From NCBI RefSeq assembly GCF_007827955.1, contig NZ_VITR01000017.1, forward strand, positions 1 to 64,000: a stretch of DNA of 64,000 bases, read 5' to 3'. The DNA is from Nitrospirillum pindoramense (lineage in GTDB: Bacteria; Pseudomonadota; Alphaproteobacteria; Azospirillales; Azospirillaceae). Below, in pieces: positions 8,602 to 18,419 of this stretch (positions are counted from its first letter, which is position 1; the number at the start of each line of letters is the position of its first letter). The notes under the pieces are model-generated. The model saw nothing but the letters and a program-made list of their open reading frames with translations, did not search any database and was not told where the DNA came from. The position numbers and the translations under genes were made by a program.

Positions 8602-8820
8602 TTAGTGGCAGGGGAAGCCCAGCAGGTGGCGGGCGTCGTGCACGAATTCATGCACCGCGCGGCCCTGGATCAGGGAGGTGGCGCCCTGCTCCGCCCCCAC
8701 GAAATAAACCATGAGTACCAACAGCAGCCCGCCGAACACGGCCCAGGGCAGCAGCTCGGCGGCCGAGATCACGGGCAAGGCGACGGCGGGGGTGCCGGAA
8801 TGGGGGGTGGCGTGGGCCAT
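8602..8820 (-). CDS. cbtB: CbtB: cobalt transporter subunit
   Basis: This 72-aa protein has one central transmembrane helix (LLPWAVFGGLLLVLMVYFVG) and a conserved metal-binding C-terminus, HEFVHDARHLLGFPCH, typical of CbtB. ATG 8820 is preceded by AGGGAG eight bases away, and that ribosome-binding site lies just downstream of the cobalamin riboswitch. A longer frame exists upstream but runs through the riboswitch and is not coding. It is the first gene of the cbtB-cbtA operon. Confidence 0.9.
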   Translation of the reverse strand: MAHATPHSGTPAVALPVISAAELLPWAVFGGLLLVLMVYFVGAEQGATSLIQGRAVHEFVHDARHLLGFPCH

Positions 8821-8834
8821 GAAAACGCTCCCTG

Positions 8835-8990
8835 GGATTGCGCGTCCCGTGTGCGGTGTATCGAATGCGACGGGGGGTCTGGCTTCCGCCCCACCCGCCA
8901 GGCGGGAAGTTCGGTTACAGTGGCGCGACCGTGCCGGATTTGCACCGGCTTCCCCCATGCGCGAGTGAGACGGCAATGGTAGGGAGGGGG
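8835..8990 (-). promoter_or_regulatory. Cobalamin (B12) riboswitch controlling cbtBA
   Basis: Read on the minus strand, this region contains the hallmark core of the adenosylcobalamin riboswitch in order: GGGGGAAGCCGGTGCAAATC, CCGGCACGGTC, the invariant CGCCACTGTAACCG, and the B12 box GGAAGCCAGACCCCC. It ends shortly before the ribosome-binding site of cbtB. In this family, B12 binding folds the RNA to block expression of cobalt uptake genes. Boundaries are approximate. Confidence 0.93.
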
Positions 8991-9016
8991 GCCCGCGCAT
9001 TCAAGGACTATCTCCC

Positions 9017-9664
9017 ATGACCGTCCCAGACTTGACCGCCCCCGACCCCACCCGGCGCCTGATCCTGTTGGCCCACGCCCCCACCCGCGCCCAGCGCGAT
9101 GCGATCTTCGCGCCCGCGACGGAGCCGGCGGAAGAGGCGGGCTTGGCGCAGGCCGGCCACTGGGCGGAGGCGCGAGCGCTGCGCAAGGTCGGACAGCTAT
9201 TGACGGCGCCCGAAGACCGCGCCCGGCAGACGGCGGCGACGCTGGCCAGCACCCTGGGCATGGAGATGCGGGAGGACGCTGCCCTGGCCGATCTGGACGC
9301 AGGTGGCTGGCAGGGCCATAGCCTGGCGGAGCTGTCGGTCCACGAGGCGGATGCCGTGGCCGCCTGGCTGGGCGATCCGGAGGCCCGGCCCCACGGGGGC
9401 GAATCGCTGGCCCAATTGCGGACGCGAGTGGCGAGATGGTTGGAGCATGGGACGGCCGAGGGACACACCCTGGCGGTCACCCACCCGGCCGTGATCCGTA
9501 TGGCGGTAGCCGTGGCGCTGGATGCCCCCCTTCAGGCCTTCTGGCGCCTGGATATCGCACCCTTGTCATTGACCGACCTGCGGTGGAACCGGCGCTGGAC
9601 CGTGCGCGCCACCGGCGTGGACGCGCGGGAGTTCGGTCAGGCGCCCACCAGCCGGGCGAAGTAG
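9017..9664 (+). CDS. Histidine phosphatase family protein with altered RHG motif
   Basis: This 215-aa protein has the phosphoglycerate-mutase/histidine-phosphatase fold. LLAHAPT replaces the usual L-x-R-H-G-x-T, with the presumed catalytic His at residue 20. TAPEDRARQTA resembles the second arginine motif, HGGESLAQL follows, and VTHPAVIRMA carries the second histidine. The Arg and Gly flanking the nucleophile are both replaced by Ala, so activity is uncertain. It is divergent from the B12-regulated cbtBA. That suggests a link to cobalamin (CobC-like alpha-ribazole phosphatases belong to this fold), but the altered motif argues against a simple CobC. Its 3' end overlaps the convergent aldolase gene by 28 bp. 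Confidence 0.75.
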   Translation: MTVPDLTAPDPTRRLILLAHAPTRAQRDAIFAPATEPAEEAGLAQAGHWAEARALRKVGQLLTAPEDRARQTAATLASTLGMEMREDAALADLDAGGWQGHSLAELSVHEADAVAAWLGDPEARPHGGESLAQLRTRVARWLEHGTAEGHTLAVTHPAVIRMAVAVALDAPLQAFWRLDIAPLSLTDLRWNRRWTVRATGVDAREFGQAPTSRAK

Positions 9665-10743
9665 GGCAGCACCCGGGTGTTGTCCAGGCCCAGCAGGGTG
9701 TCGCCCACGTAAAGCTCCGTCACGCTCCAGCCCGGGACATCGGTCGGGCGGATCTCCCCAGCCACCCAGCGGCCGTCGCTGCTGGCGATGGCGTCCCGCG
9801 TCTCGGCCACCTGGTCGGCGGGCCGGTCGAAGAAGAGGTGCAGCATATTGGTCTGCGGTATGGCCGGGTTCAGGCGGATGCCCGGAAGGGCGGACAGACC
9901 CGCCGCCAGGTCCAGTGTCCGGCGGTAGCACGCATCCATCTGGCCCAGCCGCGCCTCAAACCGCATGGCGGCGGTGGCCACCATAGGGCTCTGCCGCACC
10001 AGGGTGCCGCCCAGGCGCCGCTGCCACAGGCGGGCGTTGTCGATGAAGTCGGCGTCGCCCGCCAGCACGGCGCCGGCGATCCCGCCGATACCCTTGTAGA
10101 CCGAGACATAGACGGAGGCGAAGCCGGCGGCGATCTCAGCATAGCTGCGGCCGTAATAGGCGCGGCTTTCCCACAGGCGGGCGCCGTCCATGTGCAGCGG
10201 CAACTGGCGCGCCCGCGCCATCTCCTTCAACGCCTGCAACTCATCCCATTCCGGCAACTGACCCCCGATTTCCCGCAAGGGCAGTTCCACCAGCAGGCAG
10301 GCCAGCGGCTGGGCCACCGCCGCCAGGTCACGGGCCAGGAGGGGACGGCGGCGCTCCCCCACCGGCACACCATGGAAGTTGAACAGCGCCTGGTAGGCCT
10401 CTTCCTCATGCAGAGCCAAGTGCGAGGTGTGGGGCATGCCGAAGCGGGGAACGCCGCTGACCTCCGTCCACAGACGCAGGGCGATCAGCTGGGCCATCAC
10501 GCCGCTGGGCATGAAGGCGGCCGCCTGTTTGCCCAACAAGCCCGCCACCGTGTCTTCGAACGCCGCCAGCAGGTCGCCCTGGCCATACTGGTCATGGGTG
10601 ACGCCGTTGGCCTCGCACCAGTCGGCGACGGCCCGGAACTCTTCCGCCGGGCTCAGGGTTCGAAAGCCGGGGAACACGATGTCACAACTCTGGCGCAGGC
10701 GCAGGCGATGGGCGGCGAGGGTCCCGGCGGGGGCGGCAGGCAT
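9637..10743 (-). CDS. Low-specificity threonine aldolase-type PLP enzyme
   Basis: This 368-aa protein belongs to the beta-eliminating lyase/threonine aldolase family (fold type I PLP), which splits threonine to glycine and acetaldehyde. Visible family features are LPLHMDGARLWES (Asp and Arg contacting PLP), the Schiff-base lysine in SVYKGIGGIAGAVLAG, and a C-terminal small domain. ATG 10743 (MPAAPAGTLAAHRLRLRQSC) is chosen. The extended frame to 10827 adds 28 residues without support. The N-terminal substrate-binding segment (HDQYGQGDLLAAFED) differs from canonical LtaE (DVYGEDPTV), so the true substrate could be another beta-hydroxy amino acid. Confidence 0.85.
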   Translation of the reverse strand: MPAAPAGTLAAHRLRLRQSCDIVFPGFRTLSPAEEFRAVADWCEANGVTHDQYGQGDLLAAFEDTVAGLLGKQAAAFMPSGVMAQLIALRLWTEVSGVPRFGMPHTSHLALHEEEAYQALFNFHGVPVGERRRPLLARDLAAVAQPLACLLVELPLREIGGQLPEWDELQALKEMARARQLPLHMDGARLWESRAYYGRSYAEIAAGFASVYVSVYKGIGGIAGAVLAGDADFIDNARLWQRRLGGTLVRQSPMVATAAMRFEARLGQMDACYRRTLDLAAGLSALPGIRLNPAIPQTNMLHLFFDRPADQVAETRDAIASSDGRWVAGEIRPTDVPGWSVTELYVGDTLLGLDNTRVLPYFARLVGA

Positions 10744-10935
10744 GGGCGATGGTCCGGTCTTCAGCAAGTGCCGGCCACCCTGCGACGGCGCCACCGCCGG
10801 CGCAACGGTCAAATCATCGGCCCACATTTATGCCACAGCGGCGCCCCGGACCAGGCCCAGCAACGACGTGACAGGCGCACCGGGAACAGGCAGCCTGTGC
10901 CCCGCGCCATCGTCGGCCTGACAGGAAAGCGTCCC

Positions 10936-11307
10936 ATGACCGATCACATCCTGGTCCACCGCATCGCCATCTACGCCCATCACGGCCTGACGGTGGAGGA
11001 GGCCAAGCTGGGCCAACGCTTCTTCATCTCGCTGGACTGCACGCTGGACCTGTCGGTCGCGGGCAAGGCCGACGACTGGGACCTCAGCGTCTGCTACGCC
11101 AAGCTGACCGCCGCCACGACGCGGGTGGCCACCGCCCGGCGTTTCATGACCATAGAGGCGGTGGCGGAGGCCGTGGCCGGCACCCTGTTGGAGGAGTTTC
11201 CCCGCATCGACACCATCACGGTGCAGGTGGACAAGCCTTCGGCACCCGTCCCCGCCATCATCGATGGCGTGTCGGTGCGCATCCACCGGGTCCGCCCCGG
11301 CTTCTGA
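10936..11307 (+). CDS. folB: FolB: dihydroneopterin aldolase
   Basis: This 123-aa protein matches dihydroneopterin aldolase, which converts 7,8-dihydroneopterin to 6-hydroxymethyl-dihydropterin in folate synthesis. Signs are the N-terminal AIYAHHGLTVEEAKLGQRFF with the substrate-binding Glu, and VDKPSAPVPAIIDGVSVRI with the catalytic lysine. Length is typical for the family, which forms octamers. ATG 10936 has AGGAAAG about 8 bases upstream. No other folate genes are adjacent. Confidence 0.92.
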   Translation: MTDHILVHRIAIYAHHGLTVEEAKLGQRFFISLDCTLDLSVAGKADDWDLSVCYAKLTAATTRVATARRFMTIEAVAEAVAGTLLEEFPRIDTITVQVDKPSAPVPAIIDGVSVRIHRVRPGF

Positions 11308-11337
11308 TCGCATCCCGCCCAGACAGCCCCGGAAGGG

Positions 11338-12306
11338 TCAGGCCACGGCCTCGACCACCAGGCTGGGGCCAACCCGACGCTCGGGCCGGACGCCGGCTTG
11401 GCCACCGCCCTGCCCCCAGCGGTGCACCTGCTGTTCCAGCAGCGACAGGGCCAGGGTGGCGGCGTGCGGCAGCTGCCGGCCCAGGCGCGTCACCAGGTCG
11501 ACGGTGGTGCTGTCCGCCTCGACATCGCACAGGGGCGTGGCCACCAGGCAACCGTCCTCCAGATCGGCCAGCACGGCCGCGCGCGGCAGGATGGCGGCGG
11601 CGCGGCCGCTGAGCGCCAGTTCCCGCATGGTGTGGACGGAGTTGGTGGTGATGGTGGCGCGCAGCCAGACCTGATGGCGCATCTCCGCCGCCGACAGCAG
11701 TTGGCGGATGCGGGTGTCGCGGGGGGACAGGCACAGATCGTGGGCTGACAAATCCTGCAGGGTCACCGCCCCGCGCTTGGCCACGGGATGGTCCGGCCGG
11801 CTGACCACCACCAGGGGCTGGCGGGCTGAGGTGCGGACACGCACCTTGGGATCACAGGGGATGAGGGCGCCGAGGGCGATGTGCACCTCATCATCCACCA
11901 CCATGCGCAACAGCTCCGCGGTGGAGACGCTGTGCAAGGCCAGTTCGACACCGGGATAGCGGCTCTGGAAGGTGTCCAGCACCCCTTGCACCGCCTGCAC
12001 GGTGCATCCCTCGCCCACCGCCATCTCCACAGTGCCCATGCGCATGCCGCGCAGGGCCTCGAGCCGGGCGGCGAAGGCCTCGCGGTCGGCCATCTGCGCC
12101 TGGTAATAGTCGAACACCATCTGCCCGGCGGTGGTCAGCTTGACCGAGCGGCGGCCGGTTTCCAGCAGGGGCATGCCCATCGCCGCTTCCAGCTGGGCGA
12201 TCTGGCGGCTGACGGAGGACACCGCCACGTTCATCTTCTGGCTGGCCGCCCGCATCGAGCCATGGATGGCGGTGGCGTAGAAGTATTTCATCGCAACGTC
12301 TGACAT
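11338..12306 (-). CDS. LysR-type transcriptional regulator
   Basis: This 322-aa LTTR has an N-terminal HTH (AMKYFYATAIHGSMRAASQK to about residue 60, with SSVSRQIAQLE as recognition helix) and a substrate-binding domain (about 90-300). It is divergent from the catalase gene across 390 bp. It lacks the paired cysteines in the arrangement known for OxyR, so direct peroxide sensing is not supported. Its target could still be the catalase or its own promoter. The function is otherwise unknown. Confidence 0.85.
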   Translation of the reverse strand: MSDVAMKYFYATAIHGSMRAASQKMNVAVSSVSRQIAQLEAAMGMPLLETGRRSVKLTTAGQMVFDYYQAQMADREAFAARLEALRGMRMGTVEMAVGEGCTVQAVQGVLDTFQSRYPGVELALHSVSTAELLRMVVDDEVHIALGALIPCDPKVRVRTSARQPLVVVSRPDHPVAKRGAVTLQDLSAHDLCLSPRDTRIRQLLSAAEMRHQVWLRATITTNSVHTMRELALSGRAAAILPRAAVLADLEDGCLVATPLCDVEADSTTVDLVTRLGRQLPHAATLALSLLEQQVHRWGQGGGQAGVRPERRVGPSLVVEAVA

Positions 12307-12696
12307 CTCGCGTCCCTCATCTCTGTTCGGGCGGGCGATCCGGGAATCGCGGGCCCTGGCCTCATGATCACGGGGGATGCCATGGGACCTGGGCGACGTG
12401 CCCCCAAGGGCTGCCCCAAGGACCCAACCAGGCGGCGGTTCAACCCCCTACCGCCGTCCACTGTAGGTGCGCCCGGCGCATCACTCTTGTCCGGACCTGC
12501 ACCGATTTGACGTTAAGCCCTGTTAAATGTTGCGAGTGCGCACTTTTCCGCCCGGCGGTGCGACGATGCGCCGGGTGCAACAACGGCGGGGCCGGGTTGT
12601 GAATGAAACCAACGGGCGCTTGGCGGCCAAATCCGCGGCGTGAGCCCCGGGGAGCCCCCGAGGGCATCCCCTATGACGCCACGGAGCCCGCATCCC
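12307..12696. other. 390-bp intergenic region between lysR and catalase
   Basis: No gene is visible. The stretch contains a GC-rich inverted repeat (CCCGGCG ... CGCCGGG, about 12551-12575) and a TTGACG element near 12508 in a locally AT-rich patch. This is where divergent promoters for the regulator and catalase should lie, but I could not define a convincing -10. Confidence 0.4.
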
Positions 12697-14163
<1,467 letters not shown>

Positions 14164-14263
14164 CGGGGCCAACCGGGCCGGGGGCGGCCATAAGCCCCGT
14201 TTCCTAAATCGGGCCTTGGTGGGAATATGGCCCACCCTCTTCCCACCTCGGTCCGAAAAATCC

Positions 14264-15655
14264 ATGCGGTTCCCGTTCGCCCCCCTGCTCACCTCCCTGT
14301 TCATGGGCAGCGTCCTTCTGTCCGGCGCCGCCCTGGGCGCGGACCTCGCGCCCGATGTCACCGCCAAGATCGACGCGGCGGTGACGCAGGCGCTGGCCGA
14401 CACGGGGACGCCGGCAGCCTCCATCGCCGTGGTGCGCGATGGCGCCATCGCCTATGTCCATGCCTATGGCCAAGCGCGACGGGAGCCGGCGGTGGCGGCG
14501 ACGCCGGCCCAGCGCTTCGCCATCGGCTCGGTCTCCAAGCAGTTCACGGCCGCCGCCCTGATGCTGCTGGTGGAGGATGGCACCCTGTCGCTGGACGACA
14601 CGGTGGGCAAGTTCATCCCCAACCTGACCGATGGCGACCGCATCACCATCCGCCAGGTGCTGAGCCATACGGCGGGTTACCGGGATTTCTGGCCGCAGGA
14701 CTATGTCCCGGCCATGATGGAAAAGCCCATCACCACCGACGGCATCTTCGACCGCTGGGCCCGGGTGCCGCTGGACTTCCAGCCAGGCGAGTCTTGGCAA
14801 TACTCCAACACCGGCTTCACCATCGCCGCCCGCATCGTGGAAAAGGCGTCAGGCAAACCCTTCTTCACCTTCTTGAACGAGCGGGTGCTGAAGCCCCTGG
14901 GGCTGGATGCCGCCGACATCGACCAAGGCCCCCTGGGACCCAAGGACGCCGCCGGCTACACCCGCTTCGCCCTGGGCCAACCGCGCCCAGCGCCCAAGGA
15001 GGCGGCGGGCTGGCTGGTCGGGGCCGCCCAATTGGCCCTGACGCCCCAGGATCTGGCGCGCTGGGACATCGCCCTGATGCAGCGGAAGTTGCTGAAGCCG
15101 GAAAGCTGGGCGGCCATGGAAACCAGCGTCCGCCTGAACAACGGGCAGGACACGCGCTATGGGCTGGGGCTGACGGTCACCAGCGACGGCGCCGCCCGCC
15201 TGCTGCGCCATGGTGGCGAGGTTTCGGGCTTCCTGGCGGAGAACCGGGTGTGGCCGGACTTGGGCATGGCCATCGTGGTGCTGGTCAACAGCGACTATGG
15301 CGACCCCGCCGCCATCGCCCAGAAGATCAGCGCCGCGCTGCCGCTGTCTACCCAGCCCAGCGCCACCGAGACGGCCACCGCCCGTGCCTTCCTGGAGGGC
15401 CTGGCCCAGGGCCGCGCCGACACCGCGCACCTGACCGCCAATGGCGCCGCCTATTTCAGCCCGGCCGCCCTGGCCGACTACGCCGCCACCCTGGGCCCGC
15501 TGGGCGCGCTGAAGGATGTTAAGCCGATAGCCCGCCGCCTGCGCGGCGGCTTCACCGAAGAGATTTACCAGGCCGCCTTCGCCAGCCGCAGCGTGCGTAT
15601 CGTCGCCCGGGCGGATGCCGGGCGGTATGAGCAGTTCATGATCTACGTGGATTGA
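14264..15655 (+). CDS. Exported serine hydrolase of the class C beta-lactamase/DD-peptidase fold
   Basis: This 463-aa protein has a signal peptide (about 1-26, SVLLSGAALGAD) followed by a beta-lactamase-type domain. The three active-site motifs are present: SVSK with the nucleophile at S89, YSN at 180-182, and HGG at 316-318 in place of KTG. A C-terminal extension of about 120 residues (from about 345) follows, of the type that in such enzymes helps recognise substrate. Members act as esterases, D-aminopeptidases or penicillin-binding enzymes in the periplasm, so a clinical beta-lactamase call is not warranted. ATG 14264 is the first residue of the signal peptide. Confidence 0.85.
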   Translation: MRFPFAPLLTSLFMGSVLLSGAALGADLAPDVTAKIDAAVTQALADTGTPAASIAVVRDGAIAYVHAYGQARREPAVAATPAQRFAIGSVSKQFTAAALMLLVEDGTLSLDDTVGKFIPNLTDGDRITIRQVLSHTAGYRDFWPQDYVPAMMEKPITTDGIFDRWARVPLDFQPGESWQYSNTGFTIAARIVEKASGKPFFTFLNERVLKPLGLDAADIDQGPLGPKDAAGYTRFALGQPRPAPKEAAGWLVGAAQLALTPQDLARWDIALMQRKLLKPESWAAMETSVRLNNGQDTRYGLGLTVTSDGAARLLRHGGEVSGFLAENRVWPDLGMAIVVLVNSDYGDPAAIAQKISAALPLSTQPSATETATARAFLEGLAQGRADTAHLTANGAAYFSPAALADYAATLGPLGALKDVKPIARRLRGGFTEEIYQAAFASRSVRIVARADAGRYEQFMIYVD

Positions 15656-15740
15656 GGCCCGCAAGCACTGCCCGGTTAACAAAGGGGTCGCGGCGCGGAA
15701 GGTGATGGAGAGGAGAATGGCGGCCGAGGAAAAAACGGAC

Positions 15741-15762
15741 TAAACTAATAGAACTTAGTTTA
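15741..15762. promoter_or_regulatory. Candidate Phd antitoxin operator
   Basis: TAAACTAA - TAGAAC - TTAGTTTA is a perfect 8-bp inverted repeat with a 6-bp spacer. It lies 16 bp upstream of the toxin-antitoxin start codon. Phd/YefM antitoxins autorepress by binding such palindromes across their own promoter. The AT-rich repeat would also cover the -10 region. Confidence 0.65.
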
Positions 15763-15777
15763 TAGATGGAGGCCCTC

Positions 15778-16026
15778 TTGCGGACGGTGAACATTCATGA
15801 AGCCAAGACGCATCTGTCGCGTCTGGTTGACAAGGCCGCTCAGGGTGAGTCCTTCATCATCGCCAAGGCCGGCAAACCAATGGTGAAAGTCATCGCGCTA
15901 GCGGAGAAGGATTCGGACGCGCCCCAGCGCCTAGGTTTTCTGGCGGGACAGCTTCATGTTCCAGACGACTTCGACCGAATGGCTGGCGATACCATCGCCG
16001 AGCTATTTTCTGGCGGCACGCCGTGA
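15778..16026 (+). CDS. Phd/YefM-family antitoxin
   Basis: This 82-aa antitoxin has the Phd N-terminal DNA-binding fold (MRTVNIHEAKTHLSRLVDKA, GKPMVKV) and a variable C-terminus that should wrap the VapC toxin. The start is probably TTG 15778: the GGAGG at 15768-15772 sits exactly five bases before it, and the family normally begins with M-x-x-V-N-I-H-E-A-K. An upstream ATG (15766) overlaps the ribosome-binding site itself and is unlikely. It overlaps the toxin gene by 4 bp (GTGA), giving translational coupling, and is preceded by a palindromic operator. Confidence 0.9.
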   Translation: MRTVNIHEAKTHLSRLVDKAAQGESFIIAKAGKPMVKVIALAEKDSDAPQRLGFLAGQLHVPDDFDRMAGDTIAELFSGGTP

Positions 16027-16409
16027 AGTTTTTGCTCGACACCCATATTCTTCTTTGGGCCGCCAGCGCACCGGACCGCCTGTCGGGCGATGTCCAAGTC
16101 CTGTTGGGCGACTTGAGCAATGACTGCCTATTCAGTGTCGCAAGTCTTTGGGAGGTCGTGATCAAGCGCGGGCTGGGACGCGCTGACTTCCAGGTGGATC
16201 CCAAGCTGCTACGGCGGGGGCTTCTGGACAACGGTTATGAGGAACTGCCGATCACGGGGGCACATGCGCTGGCGGTGCAGGATCTGCCGCCCCTGCACCG
16301 CGATCCGTTTGATCGGATATTGATCGCCCAATCCCATGCCGAAGGTATTCCCCTGCTGACGGCGGACCCCATCGTGGCAGGCTACGGCGGCCTGGTCAGG
16401 CGCGTCTGA
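16023..16409 (+). CDS. VapC-type PIN-domain toxin
   Basis: This 128-aa PIN-domain ribonuclease pairs with the preceding Phd-type antitoxin. The acidic metal-binding residues are in place: D6 in FLLDTHILLWA, the Glu in ASLWEVVIK, and the two Asp residues in LHRDPFDRILIAQS near residue 95. Translation starts at GTG 16023, overlapping the antitoxin stop codon. Such toxins cut RNA (often tRNA or rRNA) when the antitoxin is degraded. Both genes look intact. Confidence 0.92.
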   Translation: MKFLLDTHILLWAASAPDRLSGDVQVLLGDLSNDCLFSVASLWEVVIKRGLGRADFQVDPKLLRRGLLDNGYEELPITGAHALAVQDLPPLHRDPFDRILIAQSHAEGIPLLTADPIVAGYGGLVRRV

Positions 16410-16433
16410 CCAGGCCGGCCCCGGCGCAGATCT

Positions 16434-17042
16434 TCAGCCTGCCAGGCTGTTCAGCCTGACGTATTGCAGCAGCATGATGGTCTTGGCGTCCACGATGCGG
16501 CCATCGGCCACCATGGCCAGGGCCTCCTCCAAGGTGGGTTCCAGCACTTCGATATCCTCGCCTTCCGCCGCCAGTCCGCCACCGGCGCCCACCCGGTCGG
16601 CGGCGCTGTAGGGGGCGACGAAGAAAGTCAGTTTTTCGGTGACGGAACCGGGGCTCATGAAAGCCTCGAACACCTTGCGCGCCTCGCCGATGCGGCAGCC
16701 CGCCTCCTCTTCCGCCTCACGGCGGATGGTGTCCTCCGGCGAGGTGTCGTCCAGCAGGCCGGCGATGGCCTCGATCAACGGGGCGGCATGGCCGGTGGCG
16801 TAGGCGGGATAGCGGAACTGGCTGACCAGCAGCACGGTGCCGCGCACCGGGTCATAGGGCAGGATGACGGCACCGTGCCCGCGATCATAAACCTCGCGCG
16901 TCATGGTCTGCCAATCGCCGTCGCGGCGGCGATAATCGAAGGTCACGCTGCGAAGCACGGACCAGCCCTTGGACAGGACACGGTCTTCGCGCACGCGGAT
17001 GCGGTCTCTCATGAAAGGCGCCTTTATCGGATCTGAGGACAT
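16434..17042 (-). CDS. nudK: NudK-like Nudix hydrolase (GDP-mannose pyrophosphatase type)
   Basis: This protein of up to 202 aa has a clear Nudix box in GLLDDTSPEDTIRREAEEEA (G-x5-E-x7-R-E-x2-E-E). Flanking blocks are typical of E. coli NudK: TREVYDRGHGAVIL, VSQFRYPAYATG, EAFMSPGSVTEKLTFFVAPY and EDIEVLEPTLEEAL. It should hydrolyse GDP-mannose or related nucleoside diphosphate sugars. ATG 17042 lies 9 bp after the chorismate mutase stop. ATG 17012 aligns better with the NudK N-terminus (MRDRIRVREDRVLS), so the first ten residues are uncertain. It is likely co-transcribed with the mutase gene. Confidence 0.88.
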   Translation of the reverse strand: MSSDPIKAPFMRDRIRVREDRVLSKGWSVLRSVTFDYRRRDGDWQTMTREVYDRGHGAVILPYDPVRGTVLLVSQFRYPAYATGHAAPLIEAIAGLLDDTSPEDTIRREAEEEAGCRIGEARKVFEAFMSPGSVTEKLTFFVAPYSAADRVGAGGGLAAEGEDIEVLEPTLEEALAMVADGRIVDAKTIMLLQYVRLNSLAG

Positions 17043-17051
17043 GGAGGCGGG

Positions 17052-17630
17052 CTAACCGCCGCATACGCCGGCCATGGCGCGATCAAGCGCGATGGCGTCC
17101 AGCGTGCCGGCCGGCAATTGCCGCCGGTAGAGATAGTCATTGACCGCCGCCGCCACCTCCGCCCGGCAGGTCTTGCGGGCGCGCATGGGGGCGACGCCCG
17201 GCAAGGCGGCCATCATCGTTTTCTGAGCGATGTCCAACTGCGGCCGCACGTCCCGCACCAGATCCACCGGCGCATGGTCCGGCGCGGCGCCGGCGCGCGC
17301 CCAATCCGCCATCAGGCTGTATTGCACCAGCTTGTTGGCCTCGATCTGCGCGCGGAAGACGCCGGCCACCCAGATGCGCTCCAGCCCCAGGCCCTCGCCC
17401 TGCGACACGGCGCTCATGATCACCACCGCCTCGCGCCCCCCGTCCTCGACGGCGGCACCGCTGTCCCACTTGGACAAGGCGACCTGGTGGGCCATCGCCA
17501 GTCGGTCGGCCGACACCTCCACCAGCGTCTTCAGGCTGTCGGCGGCGTCCGTCGGCGGCGCGGCCCAGGCGTGAGGGACACAGGCGGCGGCCAGGACCGC
17601 CACACTAGCCAACAGGCGCCAGCGACTCAT
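17052..17630 (-). CDS. Exported chorismate mutase (AroQ gamma type)
   Basis: This 192-aa protein has a signal peptide (1-23, ending AWA-AP). Its helical domain matches secreted gamma-class AroQ chorismate mutases: LVEVSADRLAMAHQVALSKW (catalytic Arg and Lys positions), VEDGGREAVVI, and FRAQIEANKLVQYSLMADW. It rearranges chorismate to prephenate but in the periplasm or outside the cell, where the shikimate pathway is absent. Such enzymes are known in several plant- and animal-associated bacteria, and their role is unsettled. It is the first gene of a likely two-gene unit with nudK. Confidence 0.88.
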   Translation of the reverse strand: MSRWRLLASVAVLAAACVPHAWAAPPTDAADSLKTLVEVSADRLAMAHQVALSKWDSGAAVEDGGREAVVIMSAVSQGEGLGLERIWVAGVFRAQIEANKLVQYSLMADWARAGAAPDHAPVDLVRDVRPQLDIAQKTMMAALPGVAPMRARKTCRAEVAAAVNDYLYRRQLPAGTLDAIALDRAMAGVCGG

Positions 17631-17953
17631 GAGCGACCATCCATTACGGTGAAGAAATGATCCTTGCAGGCCCTAACACAATGGCGGCGGCCCGTAAGGC
17701 TTCCCGGTGCCGGGAATGAAAGGCGGCGGACATTCGACACGAGGGTCATGGTTTCCTGAGGCCTGCTCCAGACTGCCCCGCCAGACTGGCGCGGGGATGG
17801 CCCGCTAGACAAGCGGAATCCCCATTCCTTGAGTCCGACGAAAAAATTTTCCACGCTGCGATCGCCGTTGTCGGATCCGGTGGCGTCCACTCGTCTCTTA
17901 GGCGGCGGACGCGGAACGCGCCGTTCACCCCCTCACGGAAAGGGCTTCCCCCC
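17631..17953. other. 323-bp intergenic region
   Basis: No credible gene is visible here. Short frames on the minus strand lack homology and good start sites. The stretch separates the minus-strand chorismate mutase unit from the plus-strand YCII gene and should hold both promoters. I see no clear operator or structured RNA. Confidence 0.4.
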
Positions 17954-18304
17954 ATGTACTACGCGCTGCTGATTTATGAGGATGAGGCGGTTTATGGCGA
18001 AGAGCGGGACAGCCCGCTGCTGCAGGCCATGATCGCACGACATGAGGCGTTCGCCCGGGATTTGGGTGCCGCGCGTGTTGGGGGCGCCGGCCTGACCGGG
18101 GTGGCCAGCGCCACCACGGTCCGCACCACCGGGGGCATTAAGACGGTGCATGACGGCCCCTTCGCCGAAACGAAGGAGCAGTTGGGGGGCTTTTACCTGA
18201 TCGAGGCGCCGGATCTGGAAGCGGCCCTGGCCATCGCCCGCCAAGTGCCCCTGGCGGCCAACGGCGCGGTGGAGGTGCGCCCCCTCATTGAAATGCCAGG
18301 TTGA
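17954..18304 (+). CDS. YCII/DGPF-domain protein
   Basis: This 116-aa protein starts MYYALLIYEDEA and carries the family core KTVHDGPFAETKEQLGGFYL followed by a helix (APDLEAALAIARQVP), the standard layout of DGPF-type YCII-related proteins. These small ferredoxin-fold proteins often accompany ECF sigma factors, but none is next to this one, and their biochemical role is poorly known. ATG 17954 gives the exact family N-terminus. Confidence 0.88.
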   Translation: MYYALLIYEDEAVYGEERDSPLLQAMIARHEAFARDLGAARVGGAGLTGVASATTVRTTGGIKTVHDGPFAETKEQLGGFYLIEAPDLEAALAIARQVPLAANGAVEVRPLIEMPG

Positions 18305-18419
18305 TACCTGGCACCCCGAGGAAAATTCAGGGCCCCAAGACGGTTCCGGGACACGGCGTCGGCGTTGTCAGGCGCCGCCGTCCTTGGCAGGATGCCCCCC
18401 TTAACGGGAAAGGGTCGGC

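Noticed and set aside
9436-11307. 623-codon open frame on the plus strand
   Set aside because: Only the last 123 codons (folB, from 10936) are real. The rest is antisense to the threonine aldolase gene.
14264-15655. Antibiotic-resistance class C beta-lactamase
   Set aside because: The third motif is HGG and the protein has an extra C-terminal domain. Only a general serine hydrolase call is justified.
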